Position numbers and translations under genes: made by a program
Shown: piece after piece, positions 48,095 to 57,580 of the stretch
Numbering within the stretch: the stretch's first letter is position 1
Layout: every line of letters begins with the position of its first letter
From: Bos javanicus
Lineage: Eukaryota; Chordata; Mammalia; Artiodactyla; Bovidae
Assembly (NCBI RefSeq): GCF_032452875.1
Contig: NC_083870.1
Span: forward strand, 2,108,001-2,172,000
DNA: 64,000 nt
Direction: 5' to 3'
The notes under the pieces: model-generated
What the model was told of the DNA's origin: nothing
The model's database searches: none
The model's input: the letters and a program-made list of their open reading frames with translations, nothing else

Positions 48095-48980
48095 TTAAAA
48101 ACTTAAGTTTTGTGGTCAGGCAACTCTGATTCTAAAGCTGACTCTGCTCCTTACTAAAAGCCTCAGTTTTCCTATCAGTAATAAAATGGAGATAGTAAAA
48201 AATGAAGATCATGGCATCTGGTCCCATCACTTCATGGGAAATAGATGGGGAAACAGTGGAAGCAGTGCAGACTTTAGATTTTTGGGCTCCAAAATCACTG
48301 CAGATGGTGACTGCAGCCATGAAATTAAAAGACGCTTACTCCTTGGAAGGAAAGTTATGACCAACCTAGATAGCATATTGAAAAGCAGAGACATTCCTTT
48401 GCCAACAAAGGTCCGTCTAGTCAAGGCTATGGTTTTTCCAGTGGTCATGTATGGATGCGAGAGTTGGACTGTGAAGAAAGCTGAGCACCAAAGAATTGAT
48501 GCTTTTGAACTGTGGTGTTGGAGAAGACTCTTGTGAGTCCCTTGGACTGCAAGGAGATCCAACCAGTCCATTCTGAAGGAGATCAGTCCTGGGTGTTCTT
48601 TGGAAGGAATGATGCTAAAGCTGAAACTCCAGTACTTTGGCCACCTCATGCGAAGAGTTGACTCATTGGAAAAGACTCTGATGCTGGGAGGGATCGGGGG
48701 CAGGAGGAGAAGGGGACGACAGAGGATGAGATGGCTGGATGGCATCACTGACTCGATGGATGTGAGTTTGAGTGAACTCCAGTAGATGGTGATGGACAGG
48801 AAGGCCTGGTGTGCTGCAATTCATGGGGTCGCAAAGAGTCGGACACGACTGAGTGACTGAACTGAACTGAACTGAAATGAATACTTGTCTATTGAATTGT
48901 TGAGAAGACAATGAAATGTTCATGTGAAGTGTCTAGCACAGGGCCTGACATCTCAGTCATTATTAACATTATTATTTTAA
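48095..48980 (+). repeat. MIR SINE split by BovB
   Basis: Left part 48095-48202 ('tttgtggtcaggcaactctg', 'cctcagttttcctatcagta') and right part 48878-48980 ('catgtgaagtgtctagcaca', 'gggcctgacat') are consecutive MIR segments. Confidence 0.75.
48203..48877 (+). mobile_element. BovB LINE, 5'-truncated
   Basis: Starts at 'aagatcatggcatctggtcc' and ends in the AACTGAACTGAA tail. The frame is open at 48186-48536, stops at a TGA where related copies have CTTGAGAGTCC, and resumes at 48600-48785. Inserted in a MIR. Confidence 0.93.
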
Positions 48981-48984
48981 CATA

Positions 48985-49625
48985 TCTGTTTCTTTTCTTT
49001 TAGGTAACTTGTTCTATTATTTTGTAATTTATTTTCCATTTGTCTCATTTGTTCTTTTTTCCTGACTTTTTCTTTTTTCCTCACTTTTCTGACCCTTTTT
49101 TTTGCCACATAAGCAAAAATTTAAAAATATAACATTTTATGTCTCCTATTACATTTTGGGTAAATAGATTTGCATTATTGTTTTAATGATTACAGTCGAG
49201 GCTACAATATACATTCTTGGCTTGCTACAGTCTACCTTGCTGTTGCTATGCTGCTAAGTCGCTTCAGTTGTGTCTGACTCTGTGCGACCCCATAGACGGC
49301 AGCTCACTAGGCTCCCCTGTCCCTGGGATTCTCCAGGAAGAGCACTGGAGTGGGTTGCCCTTTCCTACTCCAATGCATGAAAGTGAAAAGTGAAAGTGAA
49401 GTCGCTCAGTTGTGTCCGACTCTAGTGACCCCCTGGACTGCAGCCTACCAGGCTCCTCCGTCCATGGGATTTTCTAGGCAAAAGTACTGGAGTGGGGTGC
49501 TTAAATTGGTCTATTTCACTTTCCAAACAATGCAAGTGTTTAAGCCATTTATTTCCCTCTCATTTTGTGTTGCTGTTGTCATGTATCTTATTTCTACCCA
49601 TGTTGTAAATACCATAAGATAGTCA
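48985..49625 (-). mobile_element. Antisense ancient L1 remnant, split by SINE
   Basis: 48985-49243 ('ttacagtcgaggctacaat', 'ttggcttgctacagtctac') and 49500-49625 ('gttgctgttgtcatgtatct', 'ttctacccatgttgtaaat') suggest one decayed L1M segment on either side of a Bov-A2. Confidence 0.45.
49244..49499 (-). mobile_element. Bov-A2 SINE
   Basis: Antisense dimer: 'gctgctaagtcgcttcagtt' to 'gcaaaagtactggagtgggg'. TSD not clear. Confidence 0.9.
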
Positions 49626-50483
49626 TCTGTCCCAGGATGATGAAGGTTATGGTTTGAAAATCATTGTTTCACATATCTCCATTCTAATAATAATAATAAT
49701 TTGTCAAGTTGTTAAGATCATTAGAATTATTTCAATTGGTTTGGAAAATTAAGTCTACCTTTGCCTTCTTGAGAACCTTGTAGATGTAATCATTCAAGTT
49801 TTAAATCTGTAAACTCCATCATTCCTGGTTTCAGGACCAAAACTCACCAAGGAGTGAGGTTTCTTATTAGCCTCATTCAGATGCCAGCTGATGTGTTCTA
49901 GTCTTAATCTTGCTTGTATAGACCTAAGACCTGATGTACTTTGTTGTGTGCCTTTGGAATCTATAAACTATAGAATTTGCCTTTGTTTACTCTCATCTCT
50001 CTTCCTTCAAATTAACCCCTCTCCTCGGGTGGTTCTAGCTATAAAGACTAGGTATCTGCCTCAGTTTACTGACTAGCACATTATTCATCTACTGTTAGGA
50101 ATGAACACTGTGTTTGACTTCAACCTACCTAGTCAGAGACTTAATATCCTGCCTACATTTTGTGAGATGGCATCTCTGGGGAAAATTACTTGTTAGCTCT
50201 ATAAGCCAACTAGTGGCTGTGATTCTTTTTTTTTTTTTTTTTAATTTGTGTTTTATATTTACTAGCAAATTAACTTCAAAATACAAAAATAGCAAACACT
50301 ATTATATAGGGCCTTTTTTTGGTTTTATTTAACTTGCAAATAAATTGGATTCTTTTAAAAATAAACAGGTTGATACTTTTGACATTCTTATGACAGTGCT
50401 CTCACCAGTCTGACTTTGAATTTCATTTGACACTAGAATTCACTTCTTTGAAAAGATAGTCCTCCAATTGGGGCAATTTTTTT
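49626..50483. other. No confident feature
   Basis: Includes a short (TAA)n near 49684-49699 and a T-run at 50225-50243. A minus-strand donor-like GTGAGT (about 49833-49828) follows a 38-codon open stretch, but the acceptor is poor. Confidence 0.35.
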
Positions 50484-50578
50484 TTATTTTGTACCCTTTG
50501 TCCTGGTCAGTTTTGGCTTCTCTTCTTTATCTTCACTAGACAATATAGCTGAAGTTTTAGCACTTTTCAAACCAGAGC
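50484..50578 (-). CDS. Candidate last coding exon of an unidentified gene
   Basis: On the minus strand the acceptor TTTAGTCTTCACTTCTAAG is followed by two bases and 30 open codons ending in TAA (50484-50486). The peptide ends SSEDKEEKPKLTRTKGTK, a lysine-rich tail of the kind common at protein C termini. No family is recognised. It enters after one base of a codon, the same phase as the candidate at 52674-52822, so the two could be alternative last exons. The hAT transposon lies just beyond the acceptor side. Short length makes a chance frame quite possible. Confidence 0.35.
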
Positions 50579-50811
50579 CTTAGAAGTGAAGACTAAACCG
50601 AACATTCTGTGAAGTAGTAGTTCTCAAAGTCTAGTCCGCTTGACCCTTGCAGGTCCCTGAGATTCTATGAAAGTCTATGGGGAGAAACTTCATAATTATA
50701 TCAAATTTATTTGTCTTTTTCACTGTACTGACATTTGCACTGTTGGGACAAAAGCAATGATGAGTAAAAGGGGGTATCTCAGGAAAAAAATCAAAGCAGT
50801 GGCACCAAACC

Positions 50812-51915
50812 ATACTTGCAGCCATTGCACTCTTCCTTGCCACACATTTACAGTTAAAAAAGAGGCCAGTTTCACCTAACAACATCCCTGATGAATTATG
50901 AATTTTATTAAATCTCAACCCTTGAGTGTTTGTAACATTTCATGTAATAGAGTGGGAAATACTTAAAGCATTTCTGATGCATTAACATATGATGATTGTC
51001 TCTGGGGAAGTAAAAGCATCCAATTGTTTAAGTTGTGAGCTGAACAACTGACTTTTCCCGTGAAACATCATTTTTATTGAAAGAATAATTGAGACTTAAA
51101 TTTAGGTTGTTTTGACTTGGGTATTTGGCAGACATTTTCTAAAAAACAAAAACAAAAAATGGATGAAGCAAGTCCATCTCTTAAAGGAAAGCAACTGACA
51201 GCATTTGCTGTTAATAAAATTAGAGCATTCAAGCAAAGATATGAAAATTGGAAAATTTGTATTTGCAACTATAAGCTTGCTGCTGCTGCTGCTAAGTCGC
51301 TTCAGTCGTGTCCGACTCTGTGTGACCCCAGAGATGGCAGACCACCAGGCTCCCCCATCCCTGGGATTCTCCAGGCAAGAACAGTGGAGTGGGTTGCCAT
51401 TTCCTTAGCTTCCTAATACTTAAAGCCTTTTCTGATGAGAAATGTGATTCTTTGATATTGTATAATAATATAATGTCAACATTTGGAGAAGCTGCACAAT
51501 TCTGGAAAACAATATTTTTGAAATAACCAATGTATGACACTACAGGATCATGAATGATTAAAAGGTGTGTCCAGAGTGCAAGATAGACCAAAAGATTTTA
51601 ATGTAATAAGACTACATACAGTTCATGGAGGTAGTTTCAGATTTTACACTGCAGAAAATCTATAAGAAGCTACCACTTGTAGAGTTTTGCTTTGATATCC
51701 AGGAGGAATAGCCTCAATTATTTGGAAAGCCTAGTAAAATACGCTTTCTTTTCCCAGCTATATCTGAATTAAGCTGTATTTCCTTTATAAACTACAACGA
51801 AATAACAGAACAGATTGAATACAGAAACAGATATTAGAATCTAGCTGTCTTCTGTCAAGTCAGACATTGAAAAACTTTGCAAAGTGAAAAATTAATGCCA
51901 TTCTTTACACTAAAA
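50812..51915 (+). pseudogene. hAT transposase, decayed
   Basis: Six-frame reading gives pieces in hAT order. 'DLGIWQTFSKK' and 'SLKGKQLTAFAVNKIRAFKQ' lie at 51110-51235, 'SFLILKAFSDEKCDSLILYN' after the SINE, and 'NRLNTETDIRI' then, after a stop, 'LSSVKSDIEKLC' near 51815-51880. The last matches the C-terminal dimerisation region of ZBED5-like hAT transposases. Frames are broken by several stops and shifts and by the SINE. In the family the enzyme cuts and pastes the element; here it is inactive. A processed pseudogene is unlikely because terminal inverted repeats are present. Confidence 0.75.
51280..51404 (-). mobile_element. Bov-A SINE in hAT transposase
   Basis: Antisense Bov-A with a long GCT run at left and 'gagtgggttgccatttcc' at right. 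Short duplicated AGCTT at the junctions. Confidence 0.9.
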
Positions 51916-52145
51916 TTTCTTTCTTCTGAAAAAGATAGTTATTTTTCATTAAATATGTCTATGTTAACAGGCATTGGGTTTACTATTATCATTCTCAAAT
52001 AAACAGGTAAATATTTCTTAAATATCTCAGTTTCAATTTCTAATGAGGTAAATATCAATAGGTGTAACACATAAAGAATTCTTTTGGAGTCTTCAATAGT
52101 TTTAAGACATAAAGTGTGCTGAGAATCACTAACATTATTTAGGAG

Positions 52146-52673
52146 AAGAGTAAAAATATTGTCTTTTACTAGATGGCTAATGGTTCAGATTTTCACATCG
52201 TTCTAGATTATATACACAACTTACATTTTCCTTATGCATAAAATGGCTAAAGAATAATGTGTTTGGTAAAAGTATTACTCATTAGGGATAGCCTGTTAAG
52301 AATATGTTTAAATATTAAAAGCAAATAACTACACAACAAGACAACTCCAGGATAGGAAAAAAAGTAATCTCCTAAATTTATAAAAGTCAAATAGACATAG
52401 AATACTCATTATCAGATTCCCAAGGGCAGAAACTTGGACTGAAATGATTATAAAGAAGGAAATCCTAGGATGGAATGTCTTTAGTATATAAACAAGCCAC
52501 TATTCTCACCTAAAAGAAATCTCAGATTAATAAAAATACTTTCACTGATCATAACTGTTGCAGAAATTGAGACTGAATTAAATAGTTTCTCACTGTAAAT
52601 ATTCATCCTGTAGGGTATTGAATCAGTTTGAATTTGTCAAATTGTTCGCAACTGAAGTGTAAAACTCTGGATT
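52146..52673. other. No repeat or gene recognised
   Basis: AT-rich unique-looking sequence between the hAT element and the candidate exon. If that exon is real this would hold its 3' UTR. No obvious polyadenylation signal on the minus strand was located. Confidence 0.35.
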
Positions 52674-52822
52674 TCAAAATATAGATTTATTAAAGTGAGT
52701 AGCAGCTATAACTGGAGCTTGAAGGGCCCCTTTTCCAGAGGTCCAGATGCCTTTGTCATTGTCCTTCCTGGTCATTGAGTAGTAAGTATAGACGTCAGGA
52801 AGCTTTTGTTCCTTCTTCAGTA
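52674..52822 (-). CDS. Candidate last coding exon of an unidentified gene
   Basis: On the minus strand the acceptor TTATGGTTTCACAG is followed by two bases and 48 open codons ending in TGA (52674-52676). The peptide includes LPDVYTYYSMTRKDNDKG and ends ATHFNKSIF; the protein is not recognised. The segment is clearly richer in G+C than the AT-rich DNA on both sides and lies in one of the few repeat-free stretches. No good donor precedes the stop, so it reads as a terminal exon. Entry phase equals that of 50484-50578. The acceptor pyrimidine tract is only moderate. Confidence 0.42.
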
Positions 52823-54023
52823 CTGTGAAACCATAAAATATTAACACATTTATGATACAACATTTAACATCTATACTTTAGAAGACAAGACATTCTTCAT
52901 TATAAGTGGATGACATTCAGCAAGGTAGTAGGATACAGGGTTAAGATATAGAAATATGTTACATTTTTTTACACTAACCATGAAATATCAGAAAGGGAAA
53001 GTAAAAAAAAATCCATTTGAAAATTACATCCAAAAGAAAAAAACTACTTAGGAATAAACCTAACCAAGGAGTTGAAAGACTTGAGAACTATGAAACACTG
53101 ATAAAGGAAATTGAATATGATTCAAAGAAATGGAAAGATATCCCATGCTCTTGAATTGAGCAATTAATATCATTAAAATGGGTATACTACCCAAAGCAAT
53201 CTATAGATTTAATTCGATCTTTATCAAATTACCCATGACGTTTTCACAGAACTCAAAGAAATAATCCTAAAATTTACACGGAACAACAAAAGATCCATAA
53301 TTGCCAAAGCAAACATGAGGGAAAAGAATAAGCTTGGAAGCATAATCCTCCCAGACTTCAGTCAATACTACAAAGCTGCAGTAATCCAAACACTGGTTTT
53401 GGAACAGAAACAGACACATAGATCAAAGGAATGGAATAGAGAGCCAAGAAATAAACCCACACAACTTTAGTCAATTAATCTTCAGTAAAGAAGGCAAGAA
53501 TATAAAATAAGAGAAGACAGTCTCTTTAGCAAGTAGTGTTGGGAAAATTGAACACCTGCATGGAAATCAATGAAGTTAGACCCTCCCTCATGCCATACAC
53601 AAAAACTCAAAATGAGTTAAAGACTTCAATATGACATGATACCATATTCCTAGAAGAGAACACAAGCAAAACATTCTCTTACATAAATTGCACTAATGAT
53701 TCCATAAGTCAGTCTCCTAAGACAATAGAAATAAAAGAAAAAATAAACAAATGAGACCTAATCAAACTTATAAGCTTTTGCAAAGCAAAGGAAACCATAA
53801 ATAAAATAAAAAGACAACCCAAAGAATGGGAAAAAATATTTGCAAACAATGCTACTGACAAGGGATTAATTTCCAAAATATAAAAACAGCTCATAAACTC
53901 AATAATAAAAAAGCAAACAACCTAATCAAAAATGGGCAGAAGATCTAAAGAGACATTTCTCCAAAGAAGACATACAGATGGTCAATAGGCACATGAAAAG
54001 ATGCTCAACATCAATAATTATTA

Positions 54024-56906
54024 GTTAGTTAGTTCTGTCACTCAATTGTGTCCGACTCTTTGCGACCCCATGAATCGCAGCACGCCAGGCCTTCCTGTCC
54101 ATCACCAACTCCTGGAGTTCACTCAGACTCACGTCCATCGAGTCAGTGATGCCATCCAGCCATCTCATCCTCTGTCGTCCCCTTCTCCTCCTGCCCCCAA
54201 TCCCTCCCAGCATCAGAGTCTTTTCCAATGAGTCAACTCTTCGCATGAGGTGGCCAAAGTACTGGAGTTTCAGCCTTAGCATCATTCCTTCCAAAGAAAT
54301 CCCAGGGCTGATCTTCAGAATGGACTGGTTGGATCTCCTTGCAGTCCAAGGGACTCACAAGAGTCTTCTCCAACACCACAGTTCAAAAGCATCAATTCTT
54401 CGGCGCTCAGCGTTCTTCACAGTCCAACTCTCACATCCATACATGACCACAGGAAAAACCATAGCTTTGACTAGACGGATCTTTGTTGGTAAAGTAATGT
54501 CTCTGCTTTTGAATATGCTGTCTAGGTTGGTCATAACTTTCCTTCCAAGGAGTAAGCATCTTAATTTTATGGCTGCAGTCACCATCTGCAGTGACTTTGG
54601 AGCCCAGGAAAATAAAGTCTGACTCTGTTTCCACTGTTTCCCCATCTATTTCCCATGAAGTGGTGGGACTGGATGCCATGATCTTCGTTTTCTGAATGTT
54701 GAGCTTTAAGGAAACTGTTTCACTCTCCGCTTTCACTTTCATCAAGAGGCTTTTTAGTTCCTCTTCACTTTCTGCCATAAGGGTGGTATCATCTGCATAT
54801 CTGAGGTTATTGATATTTCTCCTGGCAATCTTGATTCCAGCTTGTGCTTCTTCCAGCCCAGCGTTTCTCATGATGTACTCTGCATATAAGTTAAATAAGC
54901 AGGGTGACAATATACAGCCTTGACGAACTCCTTTTCCTATTTGGAACCAGTCTGTTGTTCCATGTCCAGTTCTAACTGTTGCTTCCTGACCTGCATACAA
55001 ATTTCTCAAGAGGCATATCAGGTGGTCTGGTATTCCCATCTCTTGAAGAATTTTCCACAGTTTCTTGTGATCCACACAGTCAAAGGCTTTGGCATAGTCA
55101 ATAAGGCAGAAATAGATGTTTTTCTGGAACTCTCTTGCTTTCTCCACGATCCAGTGGATGTTGGCAATTTGATCTCTGGTTCCTCTGCCTTTTCTAAAAC
55201 CAGCTTGAACATCAGGAAGTTCACGGTTCACATATTGCTGAAGCCTGGCTTGGAGAATTTTGAGCATTACTTTACTAGCATGTGAGATGAGTGCAATTGT
55301 GCGATAGTTTGAGCATTCTTTCGCCTTGCCTTTCTTTCGGATTGGAATGAAAACTGACCTTTTCCAGTCCTGTGGCCACTGCTGAGTTTTCCAAATTTGC
55401 TGGCATATTGAGTGCAGCACTTTCACAGCATCATCTTTCAGTATTTGAAATAGCTCAAGTGGAATTCCATCACCTCGAGTAGCTTTGTTTGTAGTGGTGC
55501 TTGCTAAGGCCCACTTGACTTCACATTCCAGGATATCTGGCTCTAGGTCAGTGATCACACCATCATGATTATCTGAGTCGTGAAGATCATTTTTGTACAG
55601 TTCTTCTGTGTATTCTTGCCATGTCTTCTTCGTATCTTCTGCTTCTGTTAGGTCCATACCATTTCTGTCCTTTATCGAGCCCATCTTTGCATGAAAGTTT
55701 CCTTTGGTATCTCTAATTTTCTTGAAGAGATCTCTAGTCTTTCCCATTCTGTTGTTTTCCTCTATTTCTTTGCATTGATCGCTGAAGAAGGCTTTCTTAT
55801 CTCTTCTTGCTATTCTTTGGAACTCTGCATTCAGATGTTTATATATTTCCTTTTCTCCTTTGCTTGTCACTTCTCTTCTTTTCACAAGTATTTGTAAGGC
55901 CTCCCCAGACAGCTATTTTGCTTTTTTGCATTTCTTTTCCATGGGAATGGTCTTGATCCCTGTCTCCTGTACAGTGTCACGAACCTCATTCCATAGTTCA
56001 TCAGGCACTCTATCTATCAGATCTAGTCCCTTAAATCTATTTCTCACTTCCACTGTATAATCATAAGGGATTTGATTTAGGTCATACCTGAATGGTCTAG
56101 TGGTTTTCCCTACTTTCTTTAATTTCAGTCTGAATTTGGCAATGAGGAGTTCATGGTCTGAGCCACAGTCAGCTCCCGGTCTTGTTTTTGCTGACTGTAT
56201 AGAGCTTCTCCATTTTTGGCTGCAAAGAATATAATCAAGCTGATTTCTGTGTTGACCATCTGGTGATGTCCATGTATAGAGTCTTCTCTTGTGTTGTTGG
56301 AAGAGGGTGTTTGTTATGACTAGTGCATTTTCTTGGCAAAACTCTATTAGTCTTTGCCCTGCTTCATTCTGTATTCCAAGGCCAAATTTGCCTGTTACTC
56401 CAGGTGTTTCTTGACTTCCTACTTTTGCATTCCAGTCCCCTATAATGAAAAGGACATCTTTTTTGGGTGTTAGTTCTAAGAGGTCTTGTAGGTCTTCATA
56501 GATCCGTTCAACTTCAGCATCTTGAGCGTTACTGGTTGGGGCATAGACTTGGATTAGTGTGATATCGAATGGTTTGCCTTGGAAACGAACAGAGATCATT
56601 CTGTCATTTTTGAGATTGCATCCAAATACTGCATTTCGGACTCTTTTGTTGACCATGATGGCTACTCCATTTCTTCTGAGGGATTCCTGCTCGCAGTAGT
56701 AGATATAATGGTCATCTGAGTTAAATTCACCCATTCCAGTCCATTTTAGTTCGCTGATTCCTAGAATGTCAACATTCACTCTTGCCATCTCTTGTTTGAC
56801 CACTTCCAATTTGCCTTGATTCATGGACCTGACATTCCAGGTTCCTATGCAATATTGCTCTTTACAGCATCGGACCTTGCTTCTATCACCAGTCACATCC
56901 ACAGCG
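54024..56906 (-). mobile_element. BovB LINE, 2.9 kb, best-preserved copy
   Basis: Antisense copy from a (TTAG)n tail through all protein domains to just upstream of the endonuclease start. Perfect TSD ATAATTATTA at 54014-54023 and 56907-56916. Only the distal 5' UTR is missing. Confidence 0.95.
54025..56906 (-). pseudogene. BovB endonuclease-reverse transcriptase, nearly intact
   Basis: Read on the minus strand from 56906. The apurinic-type endonuclease shows GTWNVRSM, GISELKWTG, IGDWNAKVG, LDYILCSQKW and CGSDHELLIAKF. The linker carries NRFKGLDLIDRVPDELW. The RT shows LIDYAKAFDCVDHKKLW (A), GVRQGCILSPCLF (B) and YADDTTLMAE (C). The frame is continuous from about 56906 to 54580 except for one nonsense codon at 55913-55915 (TAG where relatives have TGG, Trp). 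A one-base loss near 54565 then shifts the frame (continuing at 54355-54540), a TGA ends that part, and the C-terminal domain is open at 54025-54294. In the family this protein nicks DNA and primes reverse transcription there. The lesions imply this copy is inactive but fairly recent. Confidence 0.92.
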
Positions 56907-57318
56907 ATAATTATTAAAGAATTACAAATGGAAACTACAATCAAGTATCACCTCAGACCAGTCAGAAGAGGCATCCTCAAAAAGTCTACAAATAATAAAT
57001 ATTAGTAGGAATGTAAATTAGTGTAGCCACTATGGAAAATAGCATGGAGTTCCTTAAAAAACTAAAAATAGAACTACCATATGACCCAGCAATCCCACTC
57101 CTGGGCATACATTTGAAGAAATCCATAATTCAAAAAGACACATGCACCCCCAATGTTCACTGCAACATTGTTTACAATAGCCAAGACATGGAAGCTACCT
57201 AAATGTTCACTGACAGATGAATGGATAAAGAAAATGTGGTCCATATTACACAATGGAATATTACTCAGCCATTAAAAGGATGAACTAACTCCATTTGCTG
57301 AAATATAGAAGGACCTAG

Positions 57319-57459
57319 GTTGGAGAAGGAAATGGCAACCCACTCCAGTGTTCTTACCTTAAGAATCCCGGGGATGGGGGAACCTGGTGGGCTGCCATCT
57401 ACGGGGTTGCACAGAGTTGGACATGACTGAAGTGACTTAGCAGCAGCAGTAGCAGCAGC
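57319..57459 (+). mobile_element. Bov-A monomer SINE
   Basis: One Bov-A unit with a CAG/TAG tail. Perfect TSD AGAAGGACCTAG at 57307-57318 and 57460-57471, in L1 sequence. Confidence 0.94.
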
Positions 57460-57580
57460 AGAAGGACCTAGAGATTGTCATATTGAGTGAAATAAATCAG
57501 ACAAAGACAAATATCATATGGTATCACTTATATGTAAAATCTTAAAAAAAATGATACAAATGAACTTATTTACAAAATTT

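Larger units (their letters stand above)
50615..52131 (+). mobile_element. hAT-type DNA transposon remnant
   Basis: Imperfect 14-bp terminal inverted repeats, TAGTAGTTCTCAAA at 50615-50628 and the complement of TAGTGATTCTCAGC at 52118-52131, match at 11 of 14 positions and resemble the Charlie-group end CAGTGGTTCTCAAA. AACATTCT at 50601-50608 and AACATTAT at 52131-52138 may be the 8-bp target duplication. A transposase relic lies inside, and a Bov-A SINE has inserted at 51280-51404. Confidence 0.8.
52917..57579 (+). mobile_element. L1 LINE, ORF2 C-terminal half, split by BovB
   Basis: 'gggtatactacccaaagcaa', 'aataaacccacacaacttta' and 'agacatttctccaaagaaga' are L1 ORF2 read forward to 54013. 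It resumes at 56917 ('accatatgacccagcaatc', 'tggaatattactcagccatt') and ends near 57579. Many stops. It holds BovB 54024-56906 and a Bov-A monomer 57319-57459. Confidence 0.88.

Noticed and set aside
49828..49950. 38 open codons before a GTGAGT donor on the minus strand
   Set aside because: The acceptor side (AATTCTATAG) lacks a pyrimidine tract, and the open length is near chance expectation.
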